Shown here piece by piece: positions 63,642 through 64,000 of a stretch of DNA of 64,000 nucleotides (positions within the stretch are counted from its first letter, which is position 1; every line of letters begins with the position of its first letter). A program made the position numbers and the translations under genes. Source of the stretch: Motacilla alba alba. Its lineage: Eukaryota; Chordata; Aves; Passeriformes; Motacillidae. The stretch covers positions 46,143,652-46,207,651 of the forward strand of contig NC_052017.1 of NCBI RefSeq assembly GCF_015832195.1, written 5' to 3'. The notes under the pieces were generated by a model. The model had not been told where the DNA came from. It did no database searches and worked only from the letters and a program-made list of their open reading frames with translations.

Positions 63642-63778
63642 ACTGAGATAGCTCAGCTGGTGAGAATTTGGTGCCAATAATACCAAGGTTGTGGGTTTGA
63701 TCTCCCTATGGGCCATTCACTTAAGAGCTGGACTTGGTGATCCTTGAGAGTCCCTTCCAACTTAGAATATTCTATGAT
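63642..63778 (+). mobile_element. tRNA-Ile-derived SINE with CR1 3' tail
   Basis: The head (about 63642-63714) is a clear tRNA-Ile(AAT) derivative. It has an A box TAGCTCAGCTGG, an anticodon arm GTGCCAATAATACCA with AAT in the loop, a B box GGGTTTGATCTCC and a 3' acceptor end GGGCCA. The 5' acceptor strand is decayed. It then changes to a CR1-like 3' end (GAGCTGGACTTGGTGATCCT, GTCCCTTCCAACTTAGAATA, TTCTATGATG). A tRNA promoter joined to a LINE tail is the classic SINE plan, here with CR1 as the probable retrotransposition partner. From memory it resembles the tRNA-Ile/CR1 SINE described in zebra finch (TguSINE1). Several CpG sites have become TpG. It is not a functional tRNA gene, because the acceptor stem does not pair. 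Confidence 0.9.
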
Positions 63779-64000
63779 GCTGTGTAATAGCAGGAAGGGT
63801 GGAGGGCAGATGCCCTGTTAGCCTCTTGCCATGTGTACAGAAGTAGGTCTGAAGAAAGCCCACATCTTGACATCAGTCCTGGGGAGAAAAATGAGACACA
63901 ATTGTCCCAGAGATAATTGGATTAAACCTCATGACTGCATTCTTGCACACTGGTATTCATTTTAGGGATTATTCATGTCACCTATTTTAGGCACCTCACT
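63779..64000. other. Intron 2 sequence after the SINE
   Basis: Nothing recognised. Confidence 0.5.

Larger units (their letters stand above)
54359..64000 (+). other. NPSR1: NPSR1 intron 2 (5' part, runs off the window)
   Basis: From the exon 2 donor to the window end I find no sequence encoding the rest of TM2, the first extracellular loop or TM3 of the receptor, so exon 3 is probably outside. The stretch is AT-rich with a few T/A tracts (61686-61718, 62408-62436, 63113-63166) and the composite SINE at 63642-63778. Open frames of 60-121 codons here show no domain. Confidence 0.7.

Noticed and set aside
63642..63714. Possible functional tRNA-Ile gene
   Set aside because: The 5' acceptor strand does not pair with the GGGCCA end, CpG sites are decayed, and a CR1 tail follows directly, so it is a SINE head.

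Overview
The window is vertebrate nuclear DNA, almost certainly from a bird and probably a passerine. It is AT-rich and gene-poor. It carries several 5'-truncated CR1 LINE fragments, avian-type endogenous retrovirus LTRs, and a SINE with a tRNA-Ile head joined to a CR1 tail, a structure I know from songbirds. There are no operon-like gene arrays or ribosome-binding sites.

The only host gene I can support is the 5' part of NPSR1, the neuropeptide S receptor (a class A GPCR), on the + strand. Exon 1 (ATG at 40730, donor after 40876) encodes the extracellular N-terminus. Exon 2 (54226-54358) encodes TM1, intracellular loop 1 and the start of TM2. Both have GT/AG junctions in compatible phase and are separated by a 13,349-bp intron. 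I do not see exon 3, so intron 2 probably runs past the window end.

Layout: 1-40 kb is 5' flank with no recognisable host gene. It holds CR1 pieces (about 900, 6.9-7.4, 8.4 and 34.2 kb), two old minus-strand LTRs (12.0-12.6 and 13.9-14.6 kb), a perfect 16-bp-arm hairpin (15.38 kb), microsatellites (25.6 and 28.9 kb), a likely plus-strand LTR (29.7-30.1 kb) and a decayed minus-strand class II ERV (30.28-33.80 kb). The ERV keeps a 5' LTR, a primer-binding site, a gag fragment, protease, reverse transcriptase, RNase H and integrase, but lacks most of gag, env and the 3' LTR. Intron 1 of NPSR1 contains an 885-bp solo LTR (44437-45321), a CR1 fragment (48.7-49.0 kb) and a small direct/inverted duplication (46.8 kb). 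Intron 2 contains the tRNA-Ile/CR1 SINE near the right end.

Most open frames of 60-180 codons here are chance ORFs or frames through repeats. I found no CRISPR array, operon, phage-like system or new multigene system. The points most worth checking are the NPSR1 N-terminus (no N-glycosylation sequon, weak exon-1 donor), the composite SINE, the ERV's active-site lesions and its replaced 3' end, and two palindromic features that look like template-switch products.
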